The notes: generated by a model from the letters alone, not told the origin. A stretch of DNA of 64,000 nt from Neisseria perflava (GCF_024170405.1 NZ_JALJYC010000004.1:1-64000); one strand, 5' to 3'. Shown: positions 49,887 to 59,591, counted from the first letter of the stretch. Numbers and translations: made by a program.

Positions 49887-52800
49887 ATGACCGCAACCGT
49901 CCAAGCCTTTGACCCCCTTACCATTCCCGTATCCGGCACCAACCTGATTGAGGCCTCCGCAGGCACGGGCAAAACCTATGGCATTGCCGCGCTGTTTACG
50001 CGCCTGATTGTGTTGGAGCAAATGCCGGTGGAAAGCATATTGGTGGTGACCTTTACCAAAGCCGCCACTGCCGAGCTGAAAACCCGTTTGCGCCTGCGCT
50101 TGGACGAGGCTTTGCAGGTCTTGGAAAGCGTGCCGGATGCGGCGGAAGATTCAGACGGCCTTGCCTCCTATTGCGCGCGTGAACATGCCGGCGATGAGTT
50201 CCTGACCGCGCTGCTGCAACAGGCGCTGGCGCAGGAAAGCCAAGCGCGGCTGATTGTGCGCCTGAAAGCGGCCATCGGCCAGTTTGACAACGCGGCGATT
50301 TATACCATCCACGGCTTTTGCCAGCGCGTGTTGCGTGATTATGCCTTTTTGTGCCAAGCACCGTTTGACGTGGAATTGGCAGAAGACAGCCGCGATCGTC
50401 TGCTGATACCGGCGCAAGATTTCTGGCGCGAACGGGTCAGCAACAATCCGACTTTGGCGCGCTTGGTGTTTGATAAACAATACACGCCGCAGAAAATGCT
50501 GGCGCAAATCAAAACCTTTGTCAGCCGCCCGTATTTGGTTTTCAGACGGCCTGAGGGCGATTTGCAAAGTGCGCAGGAACAGGCGGCAGGAACATGGGAA
50601 AAAGTACGTAGCCGTTTGGCCGCTTTGGAAGAAACCTTTTGGCGCATTTTTCCTTCTTTGAGCGGAACCTATTACAAAAAGCCTACCTTTACCGCTCTTT
50701 TCGAGAGTTTGAAACAGGCGGCAGAATCAAGCAATCTGCCTAAAGCACATGATAAATTTCCCATGTTTGCCGCCGATGTCTTGGAAGAGAAACAAAAAAA
50801 AGGCCAGTCTCCCGAACCCGCCGCCTTTGCCGACTTGCAGGCGCTTGCCAATCTCGGCCGCGATTTGCTGGCCGTGGCCGAGGCCGAACAAGCAGCGCTG
50901 ACCTGCCTGCAACTCGACCTGCTGGATTACATCAACGCCGCGCTTGCCGAGCAGAAAAAATCCCGCCGCGAACGCGGTTTTGACGATTTGCTGCTGGATG
51001 TGCACTACGCCCTTACTGCCAATCCCCATGCCGACGCGCTGGCGCAAGCGGTGGCGGATAACTGGCGCGTGGCCTTGATTGACGAATTCCAAGATACCGA
51101 CCCGCTGCAATACGAAATTTTCCGTAAGATTTTCATCAGCCAAGAGCGCCCGCTGTTTCTGGTAGGCGACCCCAAGCAGGCGATTTACAGCTTTCGCGGC
51201 GCCGACATCTACGCCTATCTGCAAGCCGCGCAAGACGCGCAGGCGCATTACACGCTGGCGGTCAACTACCGCAGCCATGCCAAGCTGATTAACGGCATCG
51301 GTGCGCTGTTCCGGCAGAAAAAACGCCCGTTTGTATTGGCGGATATTGATTATGCCGATGTTGGGGCGAAGCGTGCCGACAGCCGTCTGAATCCGCCGCG
51401 TCCCGCCATCCAAATCCGCTGGCTGCACAGCAGCGACACCGAGCCACTGCATAAAGACGTGTTGCGCCAACGTGCCGCCGAATATTGCGCCGACGAAATC
51501 GCCCACGCGCTGAACGAAGCGGCGCAAGGCTGTCTGAATCTGAAAGACAAACCGCTGCAATCGGGCGACATCGCTGTTTTGGTGCGCACCAACAACGAAG
51601 GCATGATGGTGGCGCAGGCATTGAAGCGGCGGCGTATCCAAAGCGTGTCGATTGCGCGCAACTCGGTATTTGCCACCGAAGAAGCCCGCGCCTTGGCTTC
51701 GCTGCTGGATTTTTGGCTCAATCCGCGCCAAGCCGAGCCGCTGCGCTTTGTGTTGGGCGGCGTGTTGTTCCGCTACACCGCCGAGCAGCTTTACGCGCTC
51801 AACCACAACGAAGCCGATATGCTGGCTTGGATGGATTCCGCCGCCAATGCCGCCGCGCAATGGCAGCAACAGGGCTTTTACGCCGCCATGCAGCAGTTTG
51901 CCGCCGACCACCACATCGAAACCCACCTGATTTCAGACGGCAACGAGCGCAGCCTGACCAACTACCACCAATTATTGGAACACCTCGCCGCCGAAGATGA
52001 GCAAAGCCACAGCCCCGCCGCTTTGCAGCAATGGCTGCTGGCGCAAATCAGTTTGGCACAAAACGGCGGTGACGCGGCGGAAAACAAAATCGTACGCTTG
52101 GAAAGCGACGAGGCGCTGGTGAAAATCGTGACCATGCATGCATCCAAAGGTTTGCAGTATCCGCTGGTGTATTGCCCGTTTGTGTGGGACGCGGCCGACA
52201 GCAAACCCGACGACTGGCAGATTCTGCACCGCCGCAATGCCGACACCGAGCTGCTGGCCAAGCACCAGCTTGACGAAACCGATACGCTGCAACTGGCCGA
52301 CGAAACCGCCGCCGAAAACCTGCGCCTGCTGTATGTTGCGCTGACCCGCGCCGAAGAGCAGTTGAATATTTACGCCGCCTATTGCAAAACCACCGCCGAC
52401 AACAGCTTTGCCTATCTGTTGGAAGGTACGCCCGAAAGCAGCCGTGAGGCGGTGCGGGCGGTTTATGAAAATGAAAGTAAATCAGCACCGAAAAATGCCC
52501 CCAAGGGCGAAGGCGCACGCATGAAAATGACCATGCTCAAAGCCAACTGGCTGCGTTTTGCCGAAACGCAAAGCAATAATGAAAATATTGAATTTGCTTT
52601 CACGGAAGATGTGCCACAATCCAGCACCGCGCAGGATTGCCGCGATATTCAGACGGCCTACCGAGCCGCGCCGCTGTCCGAACGCGGATTCCGCTTTATC
52701 CGCCACACCAGCTTTACCGGCCTGAGCCGCCACGTCAAAGCGGTAGACAGCGAACGCGAAGAGCTGCAACCGAGCATAGACCCCGCCGAAAGCATGACGA

Positions 52801-53537
52801 GGCCGTCTGAAAACCGCCCGTCTGCAGCCGATGACGGCGACCCGCTCGATATCCACCATTTCCCACGCGGTACTAATGCAGGCGTGTGTTTGCACGAAAT
52901 TTTGGAGCAGTTTGATTTCAAAAGCCCCGCCGACATGCAATCCGAACAAACCGCCGCCACCTTAGAGCGTTACGGCTTTGACTCTCAATGGCTGCCCGCC
53001 GTCAATACCATGCTCGACCACTGCCGCACCACGGCGCTGACCGGTGCAACCGCCTTGGCCGACATACCGCCGCGACAGCGTTTGGCCGAGATGGGCTTTA
53101 CCTTATACATGCAGGATTTCAACCTGCCGCAACTGCGCCGCTGGTTCGCCGACCCTGCGCATAAGCTGCCGCCCGAATGCACCTCTGCTGCCGATCTGCT
53201 GGATTTTAAAGACGTAGCGGGTTTTCTCAGCGGCTTTATCGACATGGTGTATCAGGATTCAGACGGCCGCGTGTGCATTATCGACTACAAATCCAACCAC
53301 TTGGGCTCAGGCGAAGCCGCCTACACGCCGCAGGCCATGAACGAAGCAATGGCGCACCACCACTATTATCTGCAGGCGCTGATTTACGCCATTGCCGTGG
53401 CGCGTTATTTCAAACTGCGCGGCCAGCCGCTGCCGCAAATTGCCGTACGCTATCTGTTTCTGCGCGGCATAAATGGCAGCGACAACGGCATTTGGCAGTG
53501 GGATATTGACACGGCGGATTTGGCCACATGGCTGTAA
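49887..53537 (+). CDS. recB: Exodeoxyribonuclease V beta subunit RecB
   Basis: Helicase-nuclease subunit of RecBCD, repairing double-strand breaks and degrading linear DNA. A 1216-residue SF1 helicase with Walker A EASAGTGKTYG (about residues 22-32), LIDEFQDTDPLQYEIFR (about 396-412), GDPKQAIYSFRGAD, VTMHASKGLQYP and LLYVALTRA. The C-terminal nuclease has GFIDMVYQDSDGRVCIIDYKSN (about 1115-1136) with the Asp and Lys needed for cleavage. I start at the ATG at 49887. Several DUS copies fall inside. It is flanked by related mosaic repeats. recC and recD are not adjacent. Confidence 0.97.
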   Translation: MTATVQAFDPLTIPVSGTNLIEASAGTGKTYGIAALFTRLIVLEQMPVESILVVTFTKAATAELKTRLRLRLDEALQVLESVPDAAEDSDGLASYCAREHAGDEFLTALLQQALAQESQARLIVRLKAAIGQFDNAAIYTIHGFCQRVLRDYAFLCQAPFDVELAEDSRDRLLIPAQDFWRERVSNNPTLARLVFDKQYTPQKMLAQIKTFVSRPYLVFRRPEGDLQSAQEQAAGTWEKVRSRLAALEETFWRIFPSLSGTYYKKPTFTALFESLKQAAESSNLPKAHDKFPMFAADVLEEKQKKGQSPEPAAFADLQALANLGRDLLAVAEAEQAALTCLQLDLLDYINAALAEQKKSRRERGFDDLLLDVHYALTANPHADALAQAVADNWRVALIDEFQDTDPLQYEIFRKIFISQERPLFLVGDPKQAIYSFRGADIYAYLQAAQDAQAHYTLAVNYRSHAKLINGIGALFRQKKRPFVLADIDYADVGAKRADSRLNPPRPAIQIRWLHSSDTEPLHKDVLRQRAAEYCADEIAHALNEAAQGCLNLKDKPLQSGDIAVLVRTNNEGMMVAQALKRRRIQSVSIARNSVFATEEARALASLLDFWLNPRQAEPLRFVLGGVLFRYTAEQLYALNHNEADMLAWMDSAANAAAQWQQQGFYAAMQQFAADHHIETHLISDGNERSLTNYHQLLEHLAAEDEQSHSPAALQQWLLAQISLAQNGGDAAENKIVRLESDEALVKIVTMHASKGLQYPLVYCPFVWDAADSKPDDWQILHRRNADTELLAKHQLDETDTLQLADETAAENLRLLYVALTRAEEQLNIYAAYCKTTADNSFAYLLEGTPESSREAVRAVYENESKSAPKNAPKGEGARMKMTMLKANWLRFAETQSNNENIEFAFTEDVPQSSTAQDCRDIQTAYRAAPLSERGFRFIRHTSFTGLSRHVKAVDSEREELQPSIDPAESMTRPSENRPSAADDGDPLDIHHFPRGTNAGVCLHEILEQFDFKSPADMQSEQTAATLERYGFDSQWLPAVNTMLDHCRTTALTGATALADIPPRQRLAEMGFTLYMQDFNLPQLRRWFADPAHKLPPECTSAADLLDFKDVAGFLSGFIDMVYQDSDGRVCIIDYKSNHLGSGEAAYTPQAMNEAMAHHHYYLQALIYAIAVARYFKLRGQPLPQIAVRYLFLRGINGSDNGIWQWDIDTADLATWL

Positions 53538-53552
53538 GCGCGATAATAAATA

Positions 53553-53824
53553 ACATGAGTTTGGGATAAGCGTTTTAAATATTTTTATTATTTTTAGAAC
53601 CATAAGGCATTCCAGCAGACAGAAAATCGCCAGATTTTCGTCATTCCCGCGCAGGCGGGAATCCAGAAGCCAAACACTTCTGCAATGTTTTCAAGGACTC
53701 AGAAGGCCAAGCATCTGGATTCCCGCCTGCGCGGGAATGACGAATCCTACGGATTCTGTCAATCTAGCGAAATACGTTTCTGAAATTCAAAAATATATTC
53801 TATTATCCTATTTCGAACTCACAT
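53553..53824. repeat. dRS3-containing mosaic repeat, right of recB (272 bp)
   Basis: Ends ACATGAGTTTGGGATAA and the inverse of CTATTTCGAACTCACAT, the same ends as the left copy. The dRS3 pair lies at 53643-53662 and 53719-53738. Its core is reversed relative to the left copy: CAGACAGAAAATCGCCAGAT first, then GAATCCTACGGATTCTGTCA. Confidence 0.75.
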
Positions 53825-53852
53825 TAATTAAATCGTTAATCACATATAAACC

Positions 53853-53889
53853 AAAAGGCCGTCTGAAACTGGGTTTCAGACGGCCTTTA
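53853..53889. terminator. DUS-pair terminator before the YdcH-like gene
   Basis: AAAAGGCCGTCTGAAAC and its inverse around TGG, with a T-run, between recB and the convergent small gene. Confidence 0.8.
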
Positions 53890-53911
53890 CATTTATCAGC
53901 AGCCTTACGGA

Positions 53912-54130
53912 TTATTTACCGTCGGCTTTGCGCAGGATGGCGTACAACTGGTCTTTCAACTGCAATTTTTGTTTTTTCAGCTCTTCGATTTCATCTGAAC
54001 CGCTGGTAACGGGGTCATTGACCAAACCCGAAATTTTGTCGTCCAACTCATTATGCTCGTCAAACAAACGGGCAAAGTGTGCGTCTTCCTGTTTCAGTTT
54101 GGCAATCAAATCACGGTATTCCGGGAACAT
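53912..54130 (-). CDS. YdcH/DUF465 small coiled-coil protein
   Basis: A 72-residue acidic alpha-helical protein: MFPEYRDLIAKLKQEDAHFARLFDEHNELDDKI followed by EELKKQKLQLKDQLYAILRK. These are the conserved signatures of the YdcH/DUF465 family. Most of it is one coiled coil with a hinge near NDPVTSG. Function is unknown; some members are small chaperone-like or regulatory proteins. A ribosome site (AGGAAGA) precedes the start. Confidence 0.9.
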   Translation of the reverse strand: MFPEYRDLIAKLKQEDAHFARLFDEHNELDDKISGLVNDPVTSGSDEIEELKKQKLQLKDQLYAILRKADGK

Positions 54131-54355
54131 ATCTTCTTCCTCTCTTTGGGTTAATTGACGGGTTGTTCAAAAAAATCATTTCTCACTTGCATTATAGCAA
54201 AGACAGCGGTTTTATCCAGTCTTTGCGCCGATAAAAAGCGTCATAATTCCTGTTTTGAATCAAATGAAACGATTTGCCGCAAATTCTCCGCCCGCCCTAG
54301 ACGGGAGGCCGAGCTCGGCATACAATCGGAAACCAATATTCAAAAGGATACCGCT

Positions 54356-55105
54356 ATGAAAAATGCTGTTGAAACCATGAAAAACCACCGCGCTTTCCGC
54401 CATTTCAAAATCGGGGAAAGCATGCCGCAAAGCGATGTGCAGACCATCATCGACTGCGCCCGCCAAGCGCCCTCTTGGATGAACGGCCAACATTACACCA
54501 TCATCAACATTACCGACCCGGAATTGCGCGCCAAAATCAGCGCCTTGCAACCGGCCAACCCGCAAGTCGGCACTTGCGCCACCCTGCTGATTTTCATCGC
54601 CGATTTGCACCGCGCGGATTTGTGCTCGCAAGCCTACGGCGGCAGTTTTGCCTCGGTCGGTCATTCCGACAGCCTGATTACCGCTGTAACCGACGCTTCT
54701 TTGGCCGCGCAAAACGCCACGGTTGCCGCCGAGAGCCTCGGCTACGGCACCTGCTACATCGGCGGTATCCGCATGATTGCCCCCTACATCATCGAATTGC
54801 TGGGTCTGCCGCGAAATACCTTCCCTTTGTTTGGCCTGTGTATCGGTACGCCCGACATCGAAATGCGCATTAAACCGCGTCTGCCGGAAAACACTGTTTA
54901 CGCCGAAAACCGCTATCCCGATGACAAAACGCTTTCAGACGGCCTTGCCGACTATGAAAAAACCATGAGCGCCTTCGCCGAAGCGCGCGAAAGACTGCCG
55001 TACCGCGAGAAATTCGCCCGCTATTACAGCAGCAGCGAGCCGAAAAACGAACCGCTGATTTACCGCCAAGGCTGGCTCACTAGCGCAAACGATGAAAAAG
55101 TTTAA
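54356..55105 (+). CDS. NfsA-like FMN nitroreductase
   Basis: A 249-residue NADPH-dependent flavin reductase. The N-terminus VETMKNHRAFRHFKIGESM and ARQAPSWMNGQHYTIINI (FMN phosphate and ring contacts) and the middle TDASLAAQNATVAAESLGYGTCYIGGIR match the NfsA/Frp group; MRIKPRLPENTVYAENRYP is the NfsA-type C-terminal arm. The start at 54356 has AAAGGAT upstream; the long upstream frame is not homologous. The last 14 bp overlap the next gene. Confidence 0.9.
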   Translation: MKNAVETMKNHRAFRHFKIGESMPQSDVQTIIDCARQAPSWMNGQHYTIINITDPELRAKISALQPANPQVGTCATLLIFIADLHRADLCSQAYGGSFASVGHSDSLITAVTDASLAAQNATVAAESLGYGTCYIGGIRMIAPYIIELLGLPRNTFPLFGLCIGTPDIEMRIKPRLPENTVYAENRYPDDKTLSDGLADYEKTMSAFAEARERLPYREKFARYYSSSEPKNEPLIYRQGWLTSANDEKV

Positions 55106-55451
55106 ACATATTTTCGGCGCGGACGGACAGTTTGTTTTACTGGAAAACCGCAATTACTGGCTGGCCGTCAACGACGCCGATTGGCAGAATGCCCCCCCCA
55201 TCGGCGCCGATGTCATCATGCATGATGAAGCGTTTTACCCGACCGGCAGCGACTATCCCGAAATAGAGTTGCCCGACAACGTCAAAATCTTCAGTGAGGA
55301 AGCCCGCCTGCTGGAACAAAAACGGCTGGACGCTTTGGCTTTGGAAGAGTTGGCGCGGGATTTGAAAGCCGCCAACGCCGGTTATGATTTGGAACGCCTG
55401 ATTGCTAAAATCGACTTCCATCTGACCGGACAAGACAAATTATTCGATTGA
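55092..55451 (+). CDS. Hypothetical protein downstream of the nitroreductase
   Basis: A 119-residue soluble acidic protein. It starts MKKFKHIFGADGQFVLLENRNYWLAVNDADW, continues with a Tyr/Pro-rich centre (EAFYPTGSDYPEIELPDN) and ends with a helical part (about residues 70-110, ARLLEQKRLDALALEELARDL). No domain is recognised. The start codon lies 14 bp inside the end of the nitroreductase gene, so translation is likely coupled. It seems to be made together with the flavin enzyme, which is the only clue to its role. Confidence 0.7.
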   Translation: MKKFKHIFGADGQFVLLENRNYWLAVNDADWQNAPPIGADVIMHDEAFYPTGSDYPEIELPDNVKIFSEEARLLEQKRLDALALEELARDLKAANAGYDLERLIAKIDFHLTGQDKLFD

Positions 55452-55455
55452 CCCA

Positions 55456-55488
55456 AGGCCGTCTGAAACCGTTTTTTCAGACGCCATA
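55456..55488 (+). terminator. DUS-like terminator with one damaged arm
   Basis: AAGGCCGTCTGAAA pairs with TTTCAGACGCC, where one G of the core GGC is missing in the right arm. The stem is still stable. Confidence 0.65.
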
Positions 55489-55505
55489 GCCGTTTACATA
55501 CGCCC

Positions 55506-55892
55506 ATGCGCCTACACCATATCGCCCTGATTTGCGCCGATTACGCCGTCAGCAAAGATTTTTACACCCACATACTCGGCCTGACCGTTTTGGCCGAGCA
55601 TTACCGTGCCGAGCGTGATTCTTACAAATTGGATTTGGGTATCGGCAGCCATTATGTTTTGGAGCTGTTTTCTTTTCCCAATCCGCCGCCGCGCCCCAGC
55701 TATCCCGAAGCCTGCGGCCTGCGCCATTTGGCTTTTGCCGTTGACGATGTTGTGACCAAGCGCAACCGGTTACTGCAAAGCGGTGTACCTTGCGAACCCG
55801 TGCGCATTGACGAGTACACCGGCAAAGAATTTTTCTTCTGCCAAGACCCCGACGGCCTGCCGATTGAGTTTTACCAAGACGACACGCCGTAA
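55506..55892 (+). CDS. yaeR: VOC family metalloprotein YaeR
   Basis: A 128-residue glyoxalase-I fold protein nearly colinear with E. coli YaeR: HHIALICADYAVSKDFYTHILGL at the start, ERDSYKLDLGIGSHYVLELFSFPNPPPRPSYPEACGLRHLAFAVDD, then FFCQDPDGLPIEFYQ. The metal ligands (His5, Glu in LELFSF, His in GLRHLAF, Glu in IEFYQ) are in place. It is probably a lyase or isomerase for a small metabolite; it is not proven to be a glyoxalase. Monocistronic between terminators. Confidence 0.92.
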   Translation: MRLHHIALICADYAVSKDFYTHILGLTVLAEHYRAERDSYKLDLGIGSHYVLELFSFPNPPPRPSYPEACGLRHLAFAVDDVVTKRNRLLQSGVPCEPVRIDEYTGKEFFFCQDPDGLPIEFYQDDTP

Positions 55893-55910
55893 AATACTTT
55901 GCAGAACAGC

Positions 55911-55943
55911 AAAGGCCGTCTGAATATATTTTCAGACGGCCTC
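55911..55943 (+). terminator. DUS-pair terminator after yaeR
   Basis: AAAGGCCGTCTGAATAT and its inverse, loop-poor, just after yaeR and before uup. Confidence 0.75.
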
Positions 55944-56011
55944 TGCCCTTAAAATCAGCCCCGAAATCGGGTAAAATACGCTCTTTCTTTTCTATATCAC
56001 GACACCGCCCC

Positions 56012-57922
56012 ATGAATATCCTCTCCGTTGAAAACGCCTCCTTCGCCGTCGGCCACGTCGCCTTGCTCGACAAAACCTCATTCCAACTCGACAGCGGCGA
56101 AAAAGTCGGCCTTATCGGGCGCAACGGCGCGGGCAAGTCATCGTTTCTGAAAATCCTCGCCGGCGTGCAAAAGCTCGACGACGGCCAGATTATCCAGCAA
56201 AACAACCTGAAAATCGTGTATGTGCCGCAGGAATCGTTTTTTGACGCGCAAGCGAGCGTGTTTGATACCGTGGCCGAGGGTTTGGGCGAAATGCGCGATT
56301 TGCTGCGCCGCTACAACCAAGTCAGCCATGAGCTGGAAAACGGTAGCAGCGAAGCCTTATTGAAAGAACTCAATGAGTTGCAATTAAAAATTGAAGCGCA
56401 AGACGGCTGGAAGCTCGACGCGGCGGTGAAGCAGACCATAGGCGAACTCGGCCTGCCGGAGCAGGAAATCATCGCCAATCTTTCCGGCGGGCAGAAAAAG
56501 CGCGTCGCGCTGGCGCAGGCTTGGGTGCAAAAACCGGATGTTTTGCTGCTGGACGAGCCGACCAACCATTTGGACATCGACGCGATTGTATGGCTGGAAA
56601 ACCTGCTCAAAGCCTTTGACGGCAGCTTGGTGGTGATTACCCACGACCGTCGTTTTCTCGACAACATTGCCACGCGCATTGTCGAACTCGATCGCGGCAT
56701 TTTGCGCTCCTATCCGGGCTCGTTCTCCAAATACAGCGAGAAAAAAGCGCAGGAATTGGCGGTAGAGGCCGAACACAACCGCCTGTTTGACAAATTTCAC
56801 GCGCAGGAAGAAGCGTGGATACGCAAAGGCATCGAAGCGCGCCGCACGCGCAACGAAGGTCGCGTGCGCCGTTTGGAAGAATTGCGCCGCCAACGCGCCG
56901 AACGCCGCAATATCCAAGGTCAGGTCAACTTCAAGCTCGACAGCGGCGAGAAAAGCGGCAAAATCATCGCCGAATTGGAACACGCCTCTTTCCAATACGG
57001 CGACAAAGTCATCATGGACAAATTCTCCGCCATCATCCAGCGCGGCGATAAAATCGGCTTAATCGGCCCCAACGGTATCGGCAAAACCACCTTTTTAAAG
57101 CTGATTTTGGGCGAACTGCAACCGACTTACGGCCATATCCGCATCGGCAGCAAGCAGGAAGTGGCCTATTTCGACCAATTCCGCAGCGCCTTAAACGAAA
57201 ACGACACCGTGTTTTACACCCTCGGCCAAGGCAATGATTTTGTCGAAATCGGCGGCAAAAAACGCCATGTGATGAGCTACTTGGAAGATTTCCTGTTTCA
57301 CCCCGCGCGTGCGCAAAGCCCCGTTTCCTCACTTTCGGGCGGTGAGCGCAACCGCCTGCTACTGGCAAAATTGTTTACTAAACCGGCCAATATCTTAGTG
57401 CTCGACGAGCCGACCAACGATTTGGATATTGATACGCAGGAATTGCTGGAAGAGCTGCTGCGCGATTATCAGGGCACGGTGTTTTTGGTGTCGCACGACC
57501 GTATGTTCCTCGACAACGTCATCACGCAAAGCATTGTCTTTGAAGGCAACGGTCGTCTGAAAGAATACATCGGCGGCTATGATGATTATATCGACGCGAA
57601 AAACCGCGAAGAAGCCGTGGCCGCGCAAAACGCGCCGAAAATTCAGACGGCCTCAGTCGAAGAAAAAGCCAAACCCAAGGCCAACCGCACGGTTAAATTG
57701 TCCTTTAACGAGCAGCGCGAACTGAACGCCCTGCCCGATGAAATCGCCGCGCTGGAAGCCGAGCAAAACGACATCAATGCGCAGCTTTCCGACCCGGAAA
57801 TTTTCAAAGATTACGAAAAAGCCGGTGCGCTGCAAAGCCGTGCCGAAGCAATCGAAATCAGTTTGTTGGAAAAATTGGAGCGTTGGGAATTATTGGAAGC
57901 CAAACAAAACGGCGAACAATGA
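56012..57922 (+). CDS. uup: ABC-F ATPase Uup
   Basis: Soluble ABC-F protein that acts on ribosomes and reduces transposon precise excision when present. A 636-residue protein with two ATPase domains, Walker A GRNGAGKSS (about residues 38-46) and GPNGIGKTT (about 352-360), signatures LSGGQKKRVALAQ and LSGGERNRLLLAK, Walker B VLLLDEPTNHLD and LVLDEPTNDLD. It ends with the Uup-specific C-terminal coiled coil (about 555-635, SFNEQRELNALPDEIAALEAEQ). The linker after domain 1 is Arg-rich (RRTRNEGRVRRLEELRRQRAERR). Complete. A second ABC-F gene (ybiT) is at 35.7 kb. Confidence 0.95.
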   Translation: MNILSVENASFAVGHVALLDKTSFQLDSGEKVGLIGRNGAGKSSFLKILAGVQKLDDGQIIQQNNLKIVYVPQESFFDAQASVFDTVAEGLGEMRDLLRRYNQVSHELENGSSEALLKELNELQLKIEAQDGWKLDAAVKQTIGELGLPEQEIIANLSGGQKKRVALAQAWVQKPDVLLLDEPTNHLDIDAIVWLENLLKAFDGSLVVITHDRRFLDNIATRIVELDRGILRSYPGSFSKYSEKKAQELAVEAEHNRLFDKFHAQEEAWIRKGIEARRTRNEGRVRRLEELRRQRAERRNIQGQVNFKLDSGEKSGKIIAELEHASFQYGDKVIMDKFSAIIQRGDKIGLIGPNGIGKTTFLKLILGELQPTYGHIRIGSKQEVAYFDQFRSALNENDTVFYTLGQGNDFVEIGGKKRHVMSYLEDFLFHPARAQSPVSSLSGGERNRLLLAKLFTKPANILVLDEPTNDLDIDTQELLEELLRDYQGTVFLVSHDRMFLDNVITQSIVFEGNGRLKEYIGGYDDYIDAKNREEAVAAQNAPKIQTASVEEKAKPKANRTVKLSFNEQRELNALPDEIAALEAEQNDINAQLSDPEIFKDYEKAGALQSRAEAIEISLLEKLERWELLEAKQNGEQ

Positions 57923-58151
57923 TTTGATTCGGCAGGGCTGCCAGGCTACCCTTCCGATACGCGCTGCCCAATCTTGACAAAATCACGCATTACGCTTACG
58001 ATTCTGTCCAAGTTATTTTATTTCATGCCGATTTGACACAGCTTGCGGGCAAAACAGCTAAAGCGTTGACTCTATCAAGGATTACCTGTCAGCCCGCTGT
58101 TTCGACATCGGGCTTTGTTGTATCCAGCATTTTGTTGCATTTGGAAAAACA

Positions 58152-58889
58152 ATGATTATTTTGGACAATGTTTCCAAGCGGTATCAAACCCGCGACAAAT
58201 CTTGGTTTACCGCCGTCGAGCCGACCCATTTGGAAATCAAAGACGGCGAAATTTTCGGCCTGATGGGTTATTCCGGCGCGGGCAAATCCACCCTGCTGCG
58301 CCTGATTAACCTGCTCGAACGCCCCGACAACGGCACAGTCAATGTCTGCGGACAGGAGCTCACTTCTCTCAATGCCGCCGAGCTGCGCAAGGCGCGGCAG
58401 AATATCGGCATGGTGTTCCAACAATTCAACCTGTTGAGCAACCGCACCGTGGCCGACAACGTGGCCTTCCCGCTGGAAATCGCCGGTTGGCCGTCTGAAA
58501 AAATTAAAGCGCGTGTGGCCGAGTGTTTGGAAATCGTCGGCTTGCAGGAGCGTGCCGGACATTACCCTTCCCAACTTTCCGGCGGCCAAAAACAGCGCGT
58601 CGGCATCGCCCGTGCGCTGGCTTCCAATCCGCAGGTGATTCTGGCCGACGAGCCGACTTCCGCGCTCGACCCGATGACCACACGCAGCGTGTTGGAATGT
58701 TTGGAAGACATCAACAAACGCTTCAATGTCACCATCGTTATCGTGACCCACGAGATGAGCGTTATCCGCCGCTTGTGCGACCGCGCCGCGCTCTTGGACA
58801 AAGGCCGCGTGTTGGAAGTGGTCGAAGTGCACAACAACCAAATCCACGCCCAATCCGACATCGGGCGCGAACTGATTCGGGAGGATTGA
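58152..58889 (+). CDS. metN: Methionine ABC transporter ATPase MetN, without the regulatory C-domain
   Basis: ATPase of the D/L-methionine importer. A 245-residue protein: Walker A GYSGAGKST (residues 39-47), signature LSGGQKQRVGIARAL, Walker B VILADEPTSALDP, H-loop VTHEMS. E. coli MetN is about 343 aa with a C-terminal ACT-like (NIL) domain that inhibits transport when methionine binds. Here the protein ends right after the ATPase, as reported for meningococcal MetN, so trans-inhibition should be absent. metI begins 1 bp after its stop. The 229 bp upstream of it show no gene and no obvious riboswitch. Confidence 0.95.
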   Translation: MIILDNVSKRYQTRDKSWFTAVEPTHLEIKDGEIFGLMGYSGAGKSTLLRLINLLERPDNGTVNVCGQELTSLNAAELRKARQNIGMVFQQFNLLSNRTVADNVAFPLEIAGWPSEKIKARVAECLEIVGLQERAGHYPSQLSGGQKQRVGIARALASNPQVILADEPTSALDPMTTRSVLECLEDINKRFNVTIVIVTHEMSVIRRLCDRAALLDKGRVLEVVEVHNNQIHAQSDIGRELIRED

Positions 58890-58890
58890 T

Positions 58891-59577
58891 ATGGCCGATT
58901 TAACCTTTAGCCAAGCCGTTGCCACCATTGTCAGCATGAAAGGCGAAATTATTCAGGCATTGGGCGAAACCTTTTTGATGGTCGGTTTGTCCACGCTGTT
59001 TGCGGTGGTGTTCGGTACGCTGTTGGGCGTGTTGCTGTTTGTCACATCCAACCCGCAGCTGCATTACAACAAGCCGCTGAACTTTATCTTGGATAATCTG
59101 GTCAACTTAATGCGCGCGTTTCCGTTTGTGATTCTGATGATTGCGCTGATTCCGGTCACCCGCGCCATCGTCGGCAGCACCATCGGCCCCGTGGCCGCCT
59201 CGCTGGTGTTGAGCGTATCCGGTCTATTTTACTTTGCCCGCTTGGTGGAGCAAAACCTACGCGAAGTGCCGCGCGGTATGATTGAAGCCGCCGCCAGCAT
59301 GGGCGCAACGCCGCTGACCGTGATTCGCAAAGTCCTGCTCAACGAAGCCCGCGCCGGCATGGTATCCAGCATTACCGTTTTAGCCATCGGCCTGCTCTCG
59401 TACAGCGCGGCAGCAGGTATGATCGGCGGCGGCGGCCTCGGCGACTTGGCCATCCGCTACGGCTACTACCGCTATCAGACCGAAGTGATTATTTTCATCG
59501 TGGCGGTGTTGGTGTTGCTGGTGATTGTCATGCAGACCGCCGGTAACTGGATTGCGCGTAAATTGGACAAACGCTAA
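58891..59577 (+). CDS. metI: Methionine ABC transporter permease MetI
   Basis: Inner-membrane subunit, 228 aa with five or six spans. The EAA coupling motif is EAAASMGATPLTVIRKVLLNEA (about residues 131-152). VNLMRAFPFVILMIALIPVTRAIVGSTIG is typical of MetI. It starts 1 bp after metN and has GGGAGG upstream. A DUS pair separates it from metQ by 107 bp, so metQ may be transcribed partly on its own, giving the extra binding protein usually needed. Confidence 0.96.
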   Translation: MADLTFSQAVATIVSMKGEIIQALGETFLMVGLSTLFAVVFGTLLGVLLFVTSNPQLHYNKPLNFILDNLVNLMRAFPFVILMIALIPVTRAIVGSTIGPVAASLVLSVSGLFYFARLVEQNLREVPRGMIEAAASMGATPLTVIRKVLLNEARAGMVSSITVLAIGLLSYSAAAGMIGGGGLGDLAIRYGYYRYQTEVIIFIVAVLVLLVIVMQTAGNWIARKLDKR

Positions 59578-59591
59578 AATCCTTATCTTTT

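Noticed and set aside
57923..58151. SAM riboswitch or S-box upstream of metN
   Set aside because: No conserved S-box or SAM-II type core was recognised in the 229-bp leader.
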